From Thermothelomyces thermophilus ATCC 42464 (lineage: Eukaryota > Ascomycota > Sordariomycetes > Sordariales > Chaetomiaceae): a stretch of 64,000 nucleotides of DNA. The DNA lies in NCBI RefSeq assembly GCF_000226095.1, contig NC_016472.1, positions 7,440,001 through 7,504,000 on the forward strand. The letters run 5' to 3'. The position numbers and the translations under genes are program-made. Below, one piece after another: positions 54,889 through 64,000 of the stretch. Each line of letters starts with the position of its first letter. Position 1 is the first letter of the stretch. The notes beneath the pieces are model-generated. The model saw only the letters and a program-made list of their open reading frames with translations. It did no database searches and was not told where the DNA came from.

Positions 54889-56855
54889 ATGGCCAGCAAC
54901 GAGGCCATCCTTCAGGGCGTCAGCGTCCTCGGCCCTATCAAGGAGTCGCAGCGCAAGATCCTGACTCCCCAGGCGCTTGCCTTCCTTGCCCTTCTGCAGC
55001 GCTCCTTCAACGCGACCCGCAAGAACCTTCTCGAGCGCCGCAAGATCCGTCAGGCCGAGCTCGACAAGGGCGCCCTGCCGGACTTCCTCCCCGAGACCAA
55101 GCACATCCGTGACGATCCGATATGGAAAGGCGCCCCGCCCGCCCCGGGCCTTGTCGACCGCCGCGTCGAGATTACGGGGCCCACGGACCGCAAGATGGTG
55201 GTCAATGCGCTGAACGCCGACGTCTGGACGTACATGGCCGACTTTGAGGGTACGTATACGGGATACATTTCGTTGCTTGGAAATTAGGACAGGGTCTTGG
55301 CAAGGAGTGCGCGGCCACTAACCCATCGTCGTGTCTAGACTCGAGCGCCCCGACATGGGACAACATGGTCAATGGCCAGGTCAACCTGTACGATGCCGTC
55401 CGCCGCCAGATCGACTTCAAGCAAGGGAACAAGGAGTACAAGCTCCGGACTGACCGGCCACTGCCCACGCTCATCGTGCGGCCGCGCGGCTGGCACCTCG
55501 AGGAGAAGCACGTCACGGTCGACGGCGAGCCCATGAGCGGCTCGCTCTTCGACTTTGGCCTCTACTTCTTCCACAACGCCCACGAGACGGTCAAGCGCGG
55601 CTTCGGCCCTTACTTCTATCTGCCCAAGATGGAGTCTCACCTGGAGGCGCGCCTGTGGAACGACGTCTTCAACCTCGCTCAGGACTACATCGGCATGCCC
55701 CGGGGAACCATCCGCGGTACCGTGCTGATCGAGACTATCCTGGCCGCCTTCGAGATGGACGAGATCATCTACGAGCTGCGCGACCACAGCTCCGGCCTCA
55801 ACTGCGGCCGTTGGGACTACATCTTCAGCGTCATCAAGAAGTTCCGCCAGAACTCCAACTTTATACTGCCTGATCGCGCCTCCGTCACCATGACCGTGCC
55901 TTTCATGGATGCCTATGTGGGTCATTCCTAACCTCTACAACTGTATAGCGTCGTGAACTCGGCTGACATGGCATCTTTGTTTGCTTCCGTTGCAGGTCAA
56001 GCTGCTTATCCAGACGTGCCACAAGCGTGGCGTGCACGCCATGGGCGGCATGGCGGCGCAGATCCCCATCAAGGACGACCCAGCCGCCAACGAGAAGGCC
56101 ATGGAGGGCGTCCGCGCCGACAAGCTGCGCGAGGTGCGCGCGGGACATGACGGAACATGGGTGGCGCACCCGGCGCTGGCGGGCATCGCGAGCGAAATCT
56201 TCAACAAGCACATGCCCACGCCGAACCAGCTCTTTGTGCGCCGCGAGGACGTCACCATCGGCGCCAACGACCTCCTCAACATGAACGTGCCCGGCAAGAT
56301 TACCGAGGAGGGCATCCGCAAGAACCTCAACATCGGCCTGGGTTACATGGAGGCCTGGCTCCGCGGCGTTGGTTGCGTGCCCATCAACTACCTCATGTTT
56401 GTTCCCCCCCCTCTTTCTATTTCCTCTCCGTTATCTCCCCTGCTGCCCCCACAATCAGCCTAGATACTGACGTGACTTTTTTTTCTCTATTTAGGGAGGA
56501 CGCCGCCACCGCCGAGGTTTCGCGCAGCCAGCTCTGGCAGTGGGTGCGCCACGGCGTGACGACGGCTGAGGGCAAGCGTGTCGACAAGGGTTACGCGCTC
56601 AAGCTGCTCAAGGAACAGGCCCAAGAGCTGGCCGCCAAGGCGCCCAAGGGGAACAAGTACCAGCTGGCTGCGCAGTACTTCGCGACCCAGGTCACGGGCG
56701 AGGACTATGCCGACTTCCTGACTTCGTACGTGCACCCGATTGTTATTTTCTTCTCCCGCTTGAATCGAAACAGCAATAATCCTAACGGGGAGTTTAGGTT
56801 GTTGTACAACGAGATCACGTCGCAGGAGAGCCCGAAGCCGGCTTCCAAGCTCTAG
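54889..56855 (+). CDS. acuE: Malate synthase, glyoxysomal/peroxisomal
   Basis: Malate synthase condenses glyoxylate and acetyl-CoA to malate, the second special step of the glyoxylate cycle needed on acetate or fatty acids. Exons 54889-55249, 55339-55916, 55996-56396, 56495-56725 and 56798-56855 give 542 aa, the family length. The signature [17 protein letters not shown] is at about 268-284. Other core blocks are [53 protein letters not shown], and [16 protein letters not shown]. The C-terminus is PASKL; the terminal SKL is a type 1 peroxisomal import signal. The third intron uses the donor GTTTGT. The start codon is in a favourable context (GCAGCCATGGCC), downstream of a TATATAA. Confidence 0.98.
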
Positions 56856-57838
56856 AGCCTTGCGGGTCAGAGAGTGGAGTGGAGGTTATGCAGGAGAAGG
56901 GGTGTTATGACTAGTGGTTTTTCGAGAGATGGAGACTGGAACAGGTATGGGCTTTGTTTGGTTTTGAATTAGTCATGTGCACTCGTCAGGAAAATCGGAG
57001 CTTTTCAAGTGTTCTTTTTACATGTTCAGGCCGGCGAGTGTTCATTCTTTGGGTATGTGAGGCTCGTCAATTGTTCCGAATCGTGACCTGACTCGGCTCA
57101 CTGCTCGACGGAAGAACAGTGTCCACTGGACATCGTTATGCCCCTGGACTCAAAGCCATTGTCGGCCCCGCCGATACTCAAGCTGCACCTCATGTCCCGC
57201 CAAAGGTGTCGTTTACACGGTAGGCCGGTAGGCGGAAACGAAGAAAATGTGGTCCGAAAGCGGCGATGGATAGATAAGAAAACAAGCCATTCTGTAGCGA
57301 AGGTGGGGCTGCCAAACTAGAGCATATTCACACTCATGCCTTTCGCCCCGCGGCATGTATCTTTTTGAGCGGTCTCCTTCGCAGCCAAATCTAGAACTCG
57401 CCTCATCATCCTCCCCATTTCTCTCAGTTGCGGATGGACCTTACCCTTCGCACAACAATCCGTATTATGACCTCATTTTCTCTAGCACAGCCGATCTCCC
57501 TCAAAAGATGCGAGAATGCCAATATTGCATCATCCCTTGCAAGGTTGTGCAGACCTCTTCAAAACTATGTTTGTAACCAGTATAGGAAGTTCTCGAAGTG
57601 CCTCATGCACATATCGGATATTGCCTCGCTTGTGTTATCCTCTCGTTCCCGCCTTGCCTGGCTGATCTCCGTCTACAAAAACAGAAGGAACAGCAGCGGG
57701 TGTCGGCAAGCACAGGCCTGGCATTCCATTACCTGAAGTACCTTAGTTTTTTTCTTGTGTGAGAGCCATGTAAAATGCCCAACTGAGTCAGTCAAGGTTC
57801 CTAACGTTGCCGAGTCGTCAGCTGTTCGGTGCGAATAC
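56856..57838. other. Intergenic between malate synthase and amidase genes
   Basis: About 1 kb lack a supportable gene. Nothing distinctive was seen except ordinary promoter-like sequence. Confidence 0.45.
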
Positions 57839-60049
57839 ATGCAATTACACATGAACATGGCCGTAGGAGGACGCGTGGTCCGCTGGAGCATTTCACTCGT
57901 CCATGGCCTGCTGCTCCTCTTTCTACCTACGACCCTAGCGCTAGGCACCGAGTTCGATGTTTGGGAAGTCACCATCGACAGCCTGCACGATGCGCTCTTT
58001 AGCCGGAGCGTCACATGCAGAGAGGTCGTCTCCTCTTTCATTGCGCGGATCGAGGAGTACAACCCCCGAATCAACGCGGTCATCTCGCTGAACCCGACGG
58101 CGCTCTCGGACGCGGATGGCTTGGACGCCCGGATTGCCGCGGGGAACGTGACGGGCGCACTGTTCTGCGTCCCCGTGCTCCTCAAGGACAACTTCGACGC
58201 CGTCGGCATGAGCACCACGGGCGGGTGTCGGGCGCTGGCCCATAACAAGCCTTTGGAGGACGCGCCGACGGTCAGGGCTCTGAAGGACGCCGGCGCCGTC
58301 ATCCTCGGCAAGACCAATCTGCACGAGATGGCCCTGGAAGGGCTGACCGTGTCGTCGTTCTGCGGCCAGACGGTCAACCCGTACGACCTGACGCGGACCC
58401 CGGGCGGGAGCAGCGGAGGGAGCGGCGCAGCCGTGGCAGCAAGCTTCGCCGTCCTCGCGACGGGGACCGACACGGTCAACTCCCTCCGCAGCCCGGCGAG
58501 CGCGAACGCGCTGTTCAGCTTCCGGCCCACGAGGGGCCTGATCTCGAGAGCCGGAGTCATCCCCGTCAGCTACACCCAGGACGCCGTCGGGGCCATGGCA
58601 CGCAACCCCAGAGACCTCGCGGTGGCGCTGACGGTCATGGCGAGCGTCGGGTACGATCCCCGGGACAATGTCACAGCCCTGGCCCCGCCAGAGGCGAGGC
58701 AGAGAGACTACGCTGCGACCCTGCAATTGGACCGCAACGGCTTGGAAGGCTTGCGCCTCGGCCTGCTGAACGGCTTCTTCAACCAGACGGCCTCGCCCGA
58801 GACGACGCCAGTCAACGACATCATGGCGAGCATGCTGTCCAAACTCGCGGCAGCCGGGGCCGAGATTGTAAACATCACGGATCGCTTTCCCAGTACGCTT
58901 TCGGTTGCGAAGCTGGACGTACAGGCATTCGAGTTCCGGGAGGCGCTCGACTCCTATCTCGAGGCGGCCGCCCTCTCGCACCCGGCAAGCTTCGGAGAAC
59001 TGTACGGCGGCGGCGGCGGCGGCGGTGAATTCCTTGTCATCCCGGCTCAACACCGCTTCATCAACAGGGCAGCCTCTTCATCGACCACTGACGTCGCATA
59101 TCTCGACGCCCTGCACCGCATCCGGAACCTGACCCTCGAGCTCAGAGCCACGTTTGCAACCCACAGGCTAGACGCTATCATCTACCCTGAGCAACAAAAC
59201 CTCGTCGTCAAGGTCGGCTCGCCGTCACAGAGCGGCCGCAACGGCATCTTGGCCGCTCTGACGGGGCACCCGGTCGTCTGCGTGCCGGCAGGCCTGTCGC
59301 CTCCCTCAGACGACGCCCCTCTAGGCGTTCCCGTGGGCATGGAGATCCTCGGCCGACCGTGGAGCGAAGATCTGCTGCTGAGCATTGCGAGTCGTATCAG
59401 CGAGCTCGTCCCGGTCCGCAAGATGCCCCCGTTTGCCAACGGGACCGCGGAGCACAGGGTGTATGATAGCGTGCCCTCGATCACCCCGAATGTAGCAAAT
59501 ATTCCTGAGGTGTATCCGCTGGGTGTGTTTCAGGTTTCGCATCGTATTCAAGGACAAACGACGATGGATTTATTGACGCCTGTCCTCCTTCCGCTGACCA
59601 AGCCCTCGTGTTTGGTCCATTGTTCCCCAACACGACCCCATATGTCAACGATTCCAGGGTCATCCGCCCCGTGTCATTCTCGAGGTTATCGTTCTCCTCC
59701 AAACCCCGATCCCGTTGCGGAAACGCTGTTGTTCCAATTTTACAAACATCTCGGCATGTCTTCGCGCGAACGTCGATCCCGAGCCTCTGCTGCTCCTGAA
59801 ACTTCCGAGCCTCCTAGGCCACGATGTCTCAAGTCTGACACCCGTCCCCAGTCGAAGTTATTATCCACGCTCACACACCAAACCCGCTGGTGGCGGTGTA
59901 GAAGCTGTCCAGGGAAGCTGGCCGCTGAAGAAGCGGTAGGTCCGTCGACCTCCGCGCGGTTGCCGACACGCTCTGGCGGCGTGAGCCCCAGAGATCCGTC
60001 AGAGCCGTGCCCATGTGGCGCAAGCCTTTGTGAAGCTCAGTCAACTTAG
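57839..60049 (+). CDS. Secreted amidase-signature protein (3' end uncertain)
   Basis: This is an open frame with ATGs at 57839, 57851 and 57857; the first is used here. A hydrophobic segment (SLVHGLLLLFLPTTLALG) makes a signal peptide likely. The amidase-signature fold is clear: catalytic Lys in VLLKDNFDAVG, cis-Ser loop PGGSSGGSGAAVAA, and the nucleophile region TDTVNSLRSPASANAL, then RPTRGLISRAGVIPVSYTQDAVG and GHPVVCVPAGLS. Where most amidases have a Gly two residues before the nucleophilic Ser (GGS or GNS), this one has VNS. Family homology ends at about 59530 (SVPSITPNVANIPEVYPLGV); the frame then runs another 170 codons of odd composition, overlapping a - strand gene. The true end is probably near 59530-59600 through an unseen splice or a sequence error. 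The substrate is unknown. Confidence 0.8.
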   Translation: MQLHMNMAVGGRVVRWSISLVHGLLLLFLPTTLALGTEFDVWEVTIDSLHDALFSRSVTCREVVSSFIARIEEYNPRINAVISLNPTALSDADGLDARIAAGNVTGALFCVPVLLKDNFDAVGMSTTGGCRALAHNKPLEDAPTVRALKDAGAVILGKTNLHEMALEGLTVSSFCGQTVNPYDLTRTPGGSSGGSGAAVAASFAVLATGTDTVNSLRSPASANALFSFRPTRGLISRAGVIPVSYTQDAVGAMARNPRDLAVALTVMASVGYDPRDNVTALAPPEARQRDYAATLQLDRNGLEGLRLGLLNGFFNQTASPETTPVNDIMASMLSKLAAAGAEIVNITDRFPSTLSVAKLDVQAFEFREALDSYLEAAALSHPASFGELYGGGGGGGEFLVIPAQHRFINRAASSSTTDVAYLDALHRIRNLTLELRATFATHRLDAIIYPEQQNLVVKVGSPSQSGRNGILAALTGHPVVCVPAGLSPPSDDAPLGVPVGMEILGRPWSEDLLLSIASRISELVPVRKMPPFANGTAEHRVYDSVPSITPNVANIPEVYPLGVFQVSHRIQGQTTMDLLTPVLLPLTKPSCLVHCSPTRPHMSTIPGSSAPCHSRGYRSPPNPDPVAETLLFQFYKHLGMSSRERRSRASAAPETSEPPRPRCLKSDTRPQSKLLSTLTHQTRWWRCRSCPGKLAAEEAVGPSTSARLPTRSGGVSPRDPSEPCPCGASLCEAQST

Positions 60050-60863
60050 GCAAGGACACCGAGTTCGCGTTGTGAAGACCGACTGAGGAGTACACGGCCT
60101 GGGGTTGTGCATAACCCTCTCCAGGGGCGTGATCTTCAACCTTCTCGGCCACACCAGTCTCGAGGTCCAACGGCGAGGAACACTCGGTATCGCCAGCAAC
60201 ACTCCGCATATGGTCCCGTGACTGCGATGGGGAGAACGCTAGCTCATCCCGACCGGCATCTTCACTCAGTGGTTCGTCAGGGAGACTCGCCGGAGGGACC
60301 TTGGGCTCACAGTGGGCCGGAGGCCTCGGGTGCCCATCTTCGGTCGGCATTGAGATTGCGATGTGGCGGTGCCCTCCGATTGTCGTTGCCGCCACCGCCG
60401 AGTCCGGCATGGCCATTAAGCCCTTCTTCGACTCGTTGTTCGGCCTGTATCTCTTCTTCCTCCTGAACGACCAGAAAGAGAAGAAGCGCTTGTGGCTTCT
60501 TGGGCGCTGTTCTTCGAGGGCGTCCGGCACCGACATGGGCCCCCCCGGAGGCGACGTCGTCTCGGGGGAGTAGTCGATCAGCTCTCGTGTAGTTGCGTCT
60601 CTCTCTCTCGTTCTCTCGTTACTTCTCTTCTTCCTCCTTCTCTGGCTGAGGGAATCCGAGCGGAGCACCTTGGTGAGGAAGTCGGAGGGCCCGGCCGGGA
60701 CGGGACGCGACCTGGGGCGCTCGCTCTCCTGTAGTGATGCCGAAGACGACTCGACGGTGGTTGTCACCGGCGAAGGCCTGTCTGGGTCGGACGCCTGGCC
60801 ACACTCGACGGTAACTGTGGTATCCCGCCGGACGCGGATACCACCGTCGTCTGCCGGAGACAT
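59871..60863 (-). CDS. Uncharacterised Ser/Arg/Pro-rich protein
   Basis: The first ATG is at 60863 (the frame is open to 60905 without ATG), giving 330 aa. I do not recognise the family. It is mostly low complexity: a Thr/Val/Ser start, basic clusters (SQRRRKKRSNERTRERD, HKRFFSFWSFRRKKRYR), and acidic/Pro linkers. The C-terminal third is more regular (LPKLTELHKGLRHMGTALTDLWGSRRQS, LQRPASLDSFYTATSGFGV). The FFSFWSFRRKKRYR block could be a membrane-adjacent amphipathic motif. Its 3' end lies under the open frame that continues from the amidase on the other strand, and one of the two must be non-coding there. I favour this frame because its composition looks protein-like to the end. Confidence 0.55.
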   Translation of the reverse strand: MSPADDGGIRVRRDTTVTVECGQASDPDRPSPVTTTVESSSASLQESERPRSRPVPAGPSDFLTKVLRSDSLSQRRRKKRSNERTRERDATTRELIDYSPETTSPPGGPMSVPDALEEQRPRSHKRFFSFWSFRRKKRYRPNNESKKGLMAMPDSAVAATTIGGHRHIAISMPTEDGHPRPPAHCEPKVPPASLPDEPLSEDAGRDELAFSPSQSRDHMRSVAGDTECSSPLDLETGVAEKVEDHAPGEGYAQPQAVYSSVGLHNANSVSLPKLTELHKGLRHMGTALTDLWGSRRQSVSATARRSTDLPLLQRPASLDSFYTATSGFGV

Positions 60864-62341
60864 GCCGGAAGGGCAGGCCTGGAAGTTGCTGCGCTCCAAA
60901 CACAAAGTGAGAGACTTGATCAGCTTGGAGAGAATTGCTACTTTGACCGATTCGGCCGGGCGCGCTTCACCTGGTACCAGCCTTCCGGATACGCACGGCT
61001 ATGGTATGCTCACGGAGATGGATGGCTACAACTCCAAGTGGCGTTGCTGTCATGTTTCTTACTCGACGCGTCGGAGGTTCGCAGATGGGACGAACCAGCG
61101 GGGTCCTGACGTAAGCTCACTTCCAAACTCGGGAAGAAAGAGAAGAAAGCAGCGGCGATTCAGGGAGGAGATTGTCGAGGAACATACATCCTCACCACTC
61201 CAGTCCCTAAAGAAAGTGGCCGGCGTAGGCTGGTATGCCGAAGTCGCCATCAGAGCAAGAACCGTCAAACATGTCTTCCGCCGAGCACGGGTGTCAAGCA
61301 AGGGAAGCAGCGCCGTGATGTCTGATGTCAGGGAGAGAAGTCTCGAGTCGTCATCATGGAAACACAGTCCGTCAAAAGGTTCAGCGTCATCTTGCCATCT
61401 CCGTCCTGCGCAGACACTCACACGTGCACATTGTGCCCCAGTGAGAGTTGAGGGTAAAGCTTGATCAAATCAGTAGATATTTGGAGGGACTTGACGGTCG
61501 ATATCCCACTGGCCATTGCAGAGATGAAGCTGAACCGACCTGTCCGCTCTCAATGCCTGTCCAGGCTCGGAACTCAGTCCTTCTACGGGATATACTGCCC
61601 CTTCAAAACGGTAACTGATCAATCCCTAGCCAACCACCAGCTTCTTCAGCCGGCAGATCAACAACTGCTCGCGAGGGCAAGGGGAATGAATACGTGCACA
61701 AGTCCTGCTTCTGTGGAACCAACCCATGGACGGTTTGTGGCTTGGAGAGGGCCCTGTACCCGGTATTGCCAGTCCGGTGGATGGACGGGATTCCATCCGG
61801 CGCTTTTTTTACGAGGCTTTGATGGGGAGATATTACTCCTACTTCTCGAAGTCGCCACAGGTCCTACTGGCGCGTCCTCTTACTCTGAGCCACCCCCACC
61901 CCTCGGACAGGGAAGCAGACGGAATGCCCGCTATCCAGCAGCAGCCGCCTGACCGGCCTACTGGGTACTGACGATGACTTGTTTTGAGTGTCCTGGGTTG
62001 CTGGCGAGGATGAAAGCCCGCGAGATGGCCACCGCGGCTCCTCCTATTCTTGCGGCCAGACCCAGTGTTCAAACTCGGTTGCCCTACCATTGGGTCTTGA
62101 TCCAAGACCCTAAACCCCCGTCTACCATCATCCACCTTTTTTTTGCGCTAGAATGAGACCAAGTCCTCATGACCGTCCTGCGTACGCCGCAACCAATATC
62201 TATGCTATGCATGGCTCCAAAAGAGGAAAAACAGCCCGCGTAGGAAACCTGGTGGTCGACCTAGAAATAAAACAAAGAAAAGAATAGAAGGAAAAAAAAG
62301 AAGTTCAAAGCTACCGAAGATTGGCGGTACAACTACCGTCG
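60864..62341. other. Intergenic, 1.5 kb
   Basis: No supportable gene was found. A + strand frame (60670-61464) mirrors the - strand gene and has no family resemblance. The region holds the promoter of the Ser/Arg-rich gene and the Sen1 3' UTR. Confidence 0.45.
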
Positions 62342-64000
62342 TCAACGTTTGCCTGGCTTTCGTCTGATGAACGGGTCTGCACCCGGCTTCTTTGGTGGGC
62401 CCTGCATAAACGTATTGGTCACTGCTCGCGCATCACTGGGACCGATTGCCACTCACCTTTGGCGCATTAGAACCTGGATTGGGCGGCCGAGGGCCAGCGG
62501 GCAGCCTGACTTGCGGTTGAGCGGGTCGCGATGGCTGAGCAGGTGGCCGCTCCGGCGGAACCAAACCCAGCACTTCCATTGCTGAAGGATCAACTGGAGG
62601 TTTCGGTTGTTTCTGCCTACTCGGGCCTGTCGGAATCTTCACAGGGCCTTGGTCTGAGCTGGGATTCATCTGAAAGGTGGCTAATGTTAGTTTCGAAAAC
62701 CAGGCTTGGTGAACGCCATTACCGTTTCATACCTTCTTCGTGCTCGGACGGCCGTCATCGTTTTCCTCCCGCGCCCGCTTCTTCCCCGCTGACCCGGTGG
62801 TCGACTGGATGACGGGGGCGTCTCCGCCCCTCGGCAGCATTGACGTGACCTCTCCCTTCTCATTGAGGCCACCGATGCCTGCACCACGATATGGTAGTGT
62901 TGGAGGAGCCTGGGGTTCTTCCTGGACCTGCGGCTTTGCTGGCCCGGGGCCCAGCGGCGCCGGAGTACTGCTCCCCGAAGGTCTCTGCGGCGGAGTCTCT
63001 GGCGCGTCTGTCATGGCGACATCGTCCAATGCCATGCCATCCTGGAGCCGGGGCTGTTCAGAGACTGACCCAGCAAATGTTGGTAGCGGTACCTTTTTGC
63101 CCGGTCGGTCGAGTAGCGCCAAGATGTTACCGCTGGTGTAGCGGTCGCGCCGCTTCGCATCCTCGATGAGTTTGCTCCAAAACTCGCCTTGCACCAGCGC
63201 ACGAGAGTCACCCAAGATCCATAGAGACGACTTGGCGCGGGTCAGGCCGACGTTCATACGGCGAATATCCGTCATGAAACCGATGCCGCCTGTCGGACTG
63301 GCTCGGACACAGGAGAAGATGATGATTTCGCACTCGCGACCCTGGAACGCGTCCGTGGTGTTGAACTCGATCTCCTCGGTAATCCCTTCGCCATATTTCT
63401 CCGTGAACCGCTGCCGGAGTCGGAGCAACTGGGCCTTATAGGGAGTAATGATGCCAATCTTGCCCTTCAGCTCAACTTTGCCGTAGTCGGTACGGAAACG
63501 ACGGTAAAGCTGCATGGCAACCTTGAGCTCCTCCTCGTTCACCAGCGACTGATTCTTGGGGCCGCGTGACTGCGAGCCCTTAACATCGAAGAATCGGTAA
63601 GGCCCAAGAAGTTCGCTCTCATGCCAGGGTTGCAGACGGAGCCGTCCCATATCGGCGCCGTCTTGTAACAGGCCCTCGTAAAATTCTTGGCTTGGAAACC
63701 TACTGATTTCTGGGTGCATGCGGTATTGCATGTCGAGCAGGTGGACGTCCTTGGCATGATTCTTCTGCATCCGCACAAACAAACTCTGGTCGTAACCGTA
63801 CCTCGCAGCAGATTGCGAGAGCACTGTCGGGGGCAGCTGCTTCGGATCACCGACCAGGATGCACTTGGAACAGCCGTATTTGAGCGGGATGAGGGCACTC
63901 AGCTCCACGCACTGCGCCGCCTCATCAATGATGACTGTCTCAAACTCGACATTGAGATTCTTGAACATCTCGTGACCGCTGCCGCTCAGGGTGGCGCAAA
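62342..64000 (-). CDS. sen1: Sen1-type RNA/DNA helicase, C-terminal half (5' end outside window)
   Basis: Sen1 (senataxin) is an SF1B helicase that ends non-coding RNA transcription and resolves R-loops. Exons 62733-64000, 62457-62669 and 62342-62401 are visible. Motifs run in order: FATLSGSGHEMFKNL, VIIDEAAQCVELSALIPLKYGC (DEAA, motif II), GDPKQLPPTVLS (III), LLDMQYRMHPEIS (IV region), IGIITPYKAQLL, TTDAFQGRECEIIIFS (V) and MNVGLTRAKSSLWILGD (VI). The Walker A motif lies beyond the window. After the helicase core comes a Pro/Gly-rich tail with basic patches (KKRAREENDDGRPSTKK), then two small exons ending PFIRRKPGKR, likely nuclear-localisation signals. The frame is open to the right edge. 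Confidence 0.95.

Noticed and set aside
57941-59053. 370-codon open frame on the - strand
   Set aside because: It is antisense to the amidase catalytic region, and Arg/Gly/Gln-rich without motifs.
1-64000. tRNA genes, CRISPR-like arrays, transposon ends or virus-derived sequence
   Set aside because: I looked for GGTTCGA-type B boxes, regular spaced repeats, terminal repeats and polymerase-like frames, and saw none I could support.

Overview
The window is nuclear DNA of a filamentous ascomycete. Genes are dense, introns are short (about 50-210 nt) with GT-AG ends and CTAAC-type branch points, coding DNA is GC-rich at third positions, and the gene set is fungal: WASP/Las17, Chs5, an Hsl1/Gin4-type kinase and malate synthase ending in SKL. 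Protein wording and short intergenic repeats around TACGGAGTA suggest Sordariomycetes, probably Sordariales (Chaetomiaceae-like). That placement is inference.

Layout: 1-1781 (-) mitochondrial Mg channel Mrs2, running off the left edge; 2267-3648 (+) F-box-like protein; 4044-4535 (-) ribosomal protein S30; 5356-6502 (+) secreted CREG-like protein; 6798-9691 (-) large protein of unknown function; a gene-poor 2 kb; 11882-12410 (-) roadblock/LC7 protein; 12971-14071 (+) Ipi1; a long leader, then 15801-17768 (+) DEAD-box helicase; 18263-19996 (-) acetyl-CoA transporter; 21065-22055 (+) CENP-O/Mcm21; 23412-24996 (+) MFS transporter; 25435-26790 (-) Chs5; 27291-28945 (+) phosphopantothenate-cysteine ligase; 29631-30377 (-) unknown; 30916-31633 (+) eIF1A; 32490-34631 (-) WASP; 35481-35747 (-) 70-aa protein; 36285-39215 (+) XPF/Rad1; 39666-39991 (-) 80-aa membrane microprotein; 41099-44742 (-) Smc5; 46477-50408 (+) Hsl1/Gin4-type kinase; 51432-53252 (+) fumarase; 54889-56855 (+) malate synthase; about 57839-59600 (+) secreted amidase; 59871-60863 (-) unknown; 62342-64000 (-) Sen1 C-terminal half, running off the right edge.

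Most genes are core cellular functions and do not form one pathway. Two local themes stand out. Fumarase and malate synthase sit in tandem (TCA and glyoxylate cycles, sharing malate). XPF and Smc5 lie within 9 kb of each other (genome maintenance), with Sen1 about 18 kb further on. Many neighbours are divergent pairs with roughly 0.5-kb shared promoters. I noticed no transposon, tRNA, CRISPR array or virus-derived element. I found no clear new multi-gene system. The best candidates for undescribed biology are the two microproteins, the two unknown conserved-looking proteins, and several RNA-processing oddities: a GC-AG intron in chs5, the WASP acidic tail on its own 29-nt exon, and a long spliced leader before the helicase.
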